NCBI GenBank assembly: GCA_964542665.1
Contig: CAZIUF010000002.1
Location: forward strand, 3,237 to 67,236
Direction: 5' to 3'
DNA length: 64,000 nucleotides
Source: JAGOLU01 sp964542665
GTDB taxonomy: Bacteria > Patescibacteriota > Microgenomatia > UBA1406 > GWC2-37-13
Both the position numbers and the translations under genes were made by a program. Below are positions 61,076-64,000 of the stretch, piece after piece. The notes under the pieces are model-generated. The model was not told where the DNA came from. It saw only the letters and a list, made by a program, of their open reading frames with translations, and did not search any database. Within the stretch, counting starts at the first letter, position 1, and each line of letters starts with the position of its first letter.

Positions 61076-61840
61076 TCATTTTCCTCTGAGTTGGTATCTT
61101 CCCTTCATCTCATACCATTTCAGTCGAGCCATATCGGTCAGAGACTCGTACACGTCTTTGAAGAAGCTGACACGTCTCGTCTCAACGTGGCGCCAGAATA
61201 CGGGAACCTCAACTATTTTGTATTTCAATTTACTTGCGATAAACAAAAACTCTAGATCGAAGATCGCTGATACTGATGCTTGATTGCCGACCGTTTTCCG
61301 TTTAAATACCACGAGTTTGTCGATCACATTGAGGGCAGTTTTTCGATCAAAGAGTTTAAATCCGCACTGGGTGTCTTTGATACCGGGCAGACCAACGATG
61401 ATTGTTCTGATAGTGATCATACCAAGAGCCATCATTTTACGAGTAAGAGGTGCATCTGGACGGACAGCACCACGTGAACCGATGATCAGAGGAGCTCTCG
61501 ATGTGACTTGGGCGTCGATAAGCTTTTCGACCTCCTCGATAGGTGTTGCAAGATCTGCATCGGTGAAAAAAATAAAATCACCTTTAGCTTCCTGGATCCC
61601 CGAGATCACCGTTGGCGCCTTACCACGGTGGGGGCATGCCACGAGGCGGAACTTCGGGAATTGATTTAGATACCTTTTTTCCACTACCTCTCGCGATTCA
61701 TCGGAGGACCCATCATCAACGATCAGAACCTCAATGAATCTCTCATCATCACGGACATAATTTCCAATCTTGTCCAAAACTCCCTTTTGAAAGTTTGATA
61801 CTTCGTTGTAGCAGGGGATGATGAGGGAAATGGTGTGCAT
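61076..61840 (-). CDS. Polyprenyl-phosphate glycosyltransferase (DPM1/ALG5-like GT2)
   Basis: A 254-residue enzyme from ATG 61840 (MHTISLIIPCYNE). Motifs are VLIVDDGSSDES, PHRGKAPTVISG, FFTDADLATPIEE (DxD) and DTQCGFKLFDR, the set seen in dolichyl-phosphate glucose/mannose synthases. It has no transmembrane tail. Such an enzyme charges undecaprenyl phosphate with one sugar, the donor GT-C enzymes need. It is the only clear donor-making enzyme of this type in the window, placed among the GT-C genes. Confidence 0.88.
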   Translation of the reverse strand: MHTISLIIPCYNEVSNFQKGVLDKIGNYVRDDERFIEVLIVDDGSSDESREVVEKRYLNQFPKFRLVACPHRGKAPTVISGIQEAKGDFIFFTDADLATPIEEVEKLIDAQVTSRAPLIIGSRGAVRPDAPLTRKMMALGMITIRTIIVGLPGIKDTQCGFKLFDRKTALNVIDKLVVFKRKTVGNQASVSAIFDLEFLFIASKLKYKIVEVPVFWRHVETRRVSFFKDVYESLTDMARLKWYEMKGRYQLRGK

Positions 61841-61973
61841 AATTCCAAATATCAAACACTAAATAAATTCCAAATTCACAAATACCAAATAAGTTCCAAT
61901 TATCAATCTCCAGTCAGAGAACTAAACAACAATGCCATGTTTCATTATACTTTATACGCTATATATAGCGTAT
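61841..61973. other. Spacer with ATTCCAA-type repeats and a 20-base palindrome
   Basis: This 133-base spacer holds several imperfect copies of AATTCCAAAT (61841-61905), similar to those before fusA, and a perfect 20-base palindrome ATACGCTATA/TATAGCGTAT at 61954-61973 that abuts the stop codon of the upstream gene. TATAAT occurs on the minus strand at 61949-61944. No U-run follows the palindrome. Confidence 0.5.
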
Positions 61974-63536
61974 TCACTTCACAATTTTCACTACCCATAC
62001 GTTTGTGATTCTTTTTTCTGACACTTTCTTCCACTCAGGGTGTCTATTTTGGAAATCAGCCAGTTGCCACTGAGGGTTTCCGGCTATCTGACAGGCTTTA
62101 ATTGTGTCTTCATGACAGATCACGTAGAGCTCTTTTGGATCTCCGAGTGCATCAGCAGGCATAGGCCTTTTGTTAAAGTATTCGAGATAATATCTGTAAT
62201 GTCCTTCTGTTTCGTAGTAGGGTAACCCAACAACTTGATAGGCATCAGCAGGTTGCTGGTCGATGATATATTTTGCAACTGTCTGTGCGTCGCCCATTTG
62301 GGTATATGGTTTATGGGGTTCAGTGAGATACACGAGCGCAGAAATATGCGATTGGATATACATCAATAGGGATACTCCAAGTGCAATATATACAAACAGG
62401 GTAACTATTCTGCGAGATATTCCAATCTGAGTCAACCATTTGATGATTACGTTCGCAGCGTAACTCAATATGAAACCTATCGAGAGATACAATGCAAGAT
62501 AGAGATGATTGTAATAATGCACGTGACGCCCAGTTTCAAGCAGTGCAAATAATGGAATAAATGTAATGACTAGGATAATGCAGCCATACACAAATCTGCG
62601 TCGTGCATCTCGAAACTGTACGTGTGCGATGAAATATGCTAATAATACTAATCCGACAATGGCAATGAGAGATAATTCAGTATTCCAATCCACACCGAGT
62701 GTGTGATGCCACATACTTCGCATAACATCATTGAATCGATCCATGTAGGCGATATTTTTTGCTTGGATCTCGCCCGTAGATGATGACCTCAAAAGTGTCT
62801 GTAGGTTGATAAAGTGATTTTTAATATCAAATAAGATAAGTGGAATAAAGGTAATAACTCCAGAGGCTACGGCAAGAAAGATATTACGAAAGTAGTGATT
62901 GAGTGATATACGATATTGGACTTGTCTTGAACGGAGCAAACGAATAATTGTTACGATCGCCTCTAACCCCATGGGAAGGATGAGGAGCACCGTCAGATAG
63001 TGGAGTTGGAGACAGAAACCAAGCATGAGTCCAGTTGCTATGAACCATTTTGCCCTTCCCGTTTTCATAGAGTTGTACCAACAGACAAGAGTGAGGAAGC
63101 TAAATACACTTACCGGATTTGGGTTCCAACTAAAACGAGATTGTATGATCTGATTCATCGAGAAGCCTGTGAACACCAAGAAAATGATAGAGGTAACCTT
63201 ACCAAAGTTTTTATAGACAAATACAAAGGAAAGGATTAGACCGACAGTGTTGATGATCGCGATGCCATAAGCCGGACCAGCTGGATCAAGCCGCCACAGA
63301 AGCATAAATGGTGCTACGAGGTAGTAGAAAAATGGTCCCGTAAAGACATTGCCAATAGATGTTGTCGGGCCAACAAAGACCCATTTCTCTAGGGTGACAA
63401 TGCGCTTTAAAATGATCGCGTCACGACCCTGATCAGACAAGAAGGTTAAGTATTCGGGAATGCGATAGATACGCAGAAAGAAGGCGCCTGCGAGTAGCAA
63501 AAGTATGAAACCCCAAAAGAAATACTTTTTGTTCAT
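61974..63536 (-). CDS. Polytopic GT-C-like glycosyltransferase, DxxRD/FHG subfamily
   Basis: A 520-residue membrane protein. The first loop has FLSDQGRDAIILKRI, then FVGPTTSIGNVFTGPFFYY; Thr replaces His of the FHG motif found in the other three family members. About eleven hydrophobic segments are followed by a soluble tail (from about 405) with VVGLPYYETEGHYRYY. It starts 9 bases after the partial gene at the window end and is followed by the DPM1-like gene across the repeat-bearing spacer. Confidence 0.75.
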   Translation of the reverse strand: MNKKYFFWGFILLLLAGAFFLRIYRIPEYLTFLSDQGRDAIILKRIVTLEKWVFVGPTTSIGNVFTGPFFYYLVAPFMLLWRLDPAGPAYGIAIINTVGLILSFVFVYKNFGKVTSIIFLVFTGFSMNQIIQSRFSWNPNPVSVFSFLTLVCWYNSMKTGRAKWFIATGLMLGFCLQLHYLTVLLILPMGLEAIVTIIRLLRSRQVQYRISLNHYFRNIFLAVASGVITFIPLILFDIKNHFINLQTLLRSSSTGEIQAKNIAYMDRFNDVMRSMWHHTLGVDWNTELSLIAIVGLVLLAYFIAHVQFRDARRRFVYGCIILVITFIPLFALLETGRHVHYYNHLYLALYLSIGFILSYAANVIIKWLTQIGISRRIVTLFVYIALGVSLLMYIQSHISALVYLTEPHKPYTQMGDAQTVAKYIIDQQPADAYQVVGLPYYETEGHYRYYLEYFNKRPMPADALGDPKELYVICHEDTIKACQIAGNPQWQLADFQNRHPEWKKVSEKRITNVWVVKIVK

Positions 63537-63545
63537 AGGTATGAT

Positions 63546-64000
63546 TTATCTGAAGAGGGACCAGTCACTGATCGGAGCTTGATTGGTCATGATAAAGTTT
63601 AGCACATAGAGATAGAGCATTGGGACGGAGAGGAGCAGGCCGATACGAAAAGGCTTAGACTCAAAGAAGTCATGAAATGCCATCATTAGGAGTGGTGCGA
63701 GTGGCATGGCAAGTCTCATGATATCTATTTGAGGTATCAAGGAAAGTAAAATCGTATAGATAACAGCAAAGATGAGATAGATAGGGTGAAGTGCTTGGTG
63801 GCTTTTTTCGTTTGCGACTGGAACCATAGTCATGGTCCATAATTTCCCGATAAGGATAAACATACCAATGAAATATAAAGCAGTATGCTCCAGCCAGCCT
63901 GTTTGTATCCATTTGGCGGCGTAGTTAAACATGGCAAACGGATACGACGCACCCATACCCACTATTGCCTGTGCTCGGAAATACGCATTGAAGTCACCCA
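63546..64000 (-). CDS. C-terminal part of a polytopic glycosyltransferase, cut by the window edge
   Basis: The minus-strand frame is open to the end of the window, so the 5' end lies beyond 64000; the GTG at 63962 is probably internal. The visible 151 residues start GDFNAYFRAQAIVGMG, then ASYPFAMFNYAAKW, with four hydrophobic segments. This pattern is typical of the middle and end of mannosyltransferase-like GT-C proteins (PIG-V-like). It belongs to the same minus-strand unit as the gene at 61974. Confidence 0.65.
   Translation of the reverse strand, partial: GDFNAYFRAQAIVGMGASYPFAMFNYAAKWIQTGWLEHTALYFIGMFILIGKLWTMTMVPVANEKSHQALHPIYLIFAVIYTILLSLIPQIDIMRLAMPLAPLLMMAFHDFFESKPFRIGLLLSVPMLYLYVLNFIMTNQAPISDWSLFR

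Noticed and set aside
1..64000. Alternative genetic code (UGA recoded, as in Gracilibacteria/Absconditabacteria)
   Set aside because: Many genes end in TGA at the expected position, conserved genes have no internal TGA, and an RF2 gene is present.
1..64000. tRNA, rRNA, riboswitch or transposon
   Set aside because: All spacers were read; none shows a cloverleaf, rRNA segment, known aptamer pattern, terminal inverted repeats or transposase.

Overview
This 64-kb window comes from a bacterium with a small, tightly packed, moderately AT-rich genome. My best inference is a Candidate Phyla Radiation / Patescibacteria lineage, probably Microgenomates. The reasons are the protein repertoire (lamin-tail surface proteins, a PilM-like/LytR_C fusion, clusterless MutY, huge numbers of polytopic glycosyltransferases), divergent RNA polymerase sequences, 4-base gene overlaps, convergent genes touching or overlapping, and almost no spacer DNA. 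The standard code with TGA as stop fits: many ORFs end in TGA and an intact RF2 gene is present. No rRNA, tRNA, CRISPR array, transposase or phage gene was seen. No gene-free stretch reaches 300 bases; the longest two, about 190 bases each, flank prfB.

Region 1 (1-4.8 kb): a truncated gene, an NDH-2-like flavoprotein, and the repair glycosylases mutY and nth on the plus strand; then a metallophosphoesterase, an anchored exported protein and a NUDIX hydrolase on the minus strand. Region 2 (4.8-15.4 kb): a minus-strand information-processing operon rpoB-rpoC-rpsL-DUF4870-rpsG-fusA, driven by a near-consensus promoter at 15.4 kb. Region 3 (15.5-26 kb): minus-strand envelope genes: a sugar-nucleotide pyrophosphorylase, a CAP-domain protein, a VanZ-like protein, a triple lamin-tail protein, ftsE-ftsX with a coiled-coil C39-like peptidase, an exported OB-like protein, prfB between two related stem-loops, and a PilM-like/LytR_C transmembrane protein. 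Region 4 (26-30 kb): dnaG-rpoD and a CPBP protease on the plus strand. rpoD holds a 10-N scaffold gap that looks artefactual.

Region 5 (30-64 kb) is a surface-glycan locus that runs past the window end. It has five GT2 enzymes, one GT4, a WecG/TagA-type enzyme, a Wzx-like flippase, a membrane acyltransferase and about sixteen polytopic GT-C-type or related membrane proteins that fall into repeated paralogous subfamilies. A consistent reading is that GT2/GT4/WecG enzymes build lipid-linked sugars on the inner face, the flippase exports them, and the GT-C enzymes add residues on the outer face. Substrates cannot be read from the sequence.

Two sequence-level signals stand out. First, at least eleven start codons lie only 6-10 bases after a TATAAT-like -10 hexamer, often with an extended TGn, implying leaderless transcripts. 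Second, two stem-loops flanking prfB share an identical 31-base core although their outer stems differ and remain self-complementary.
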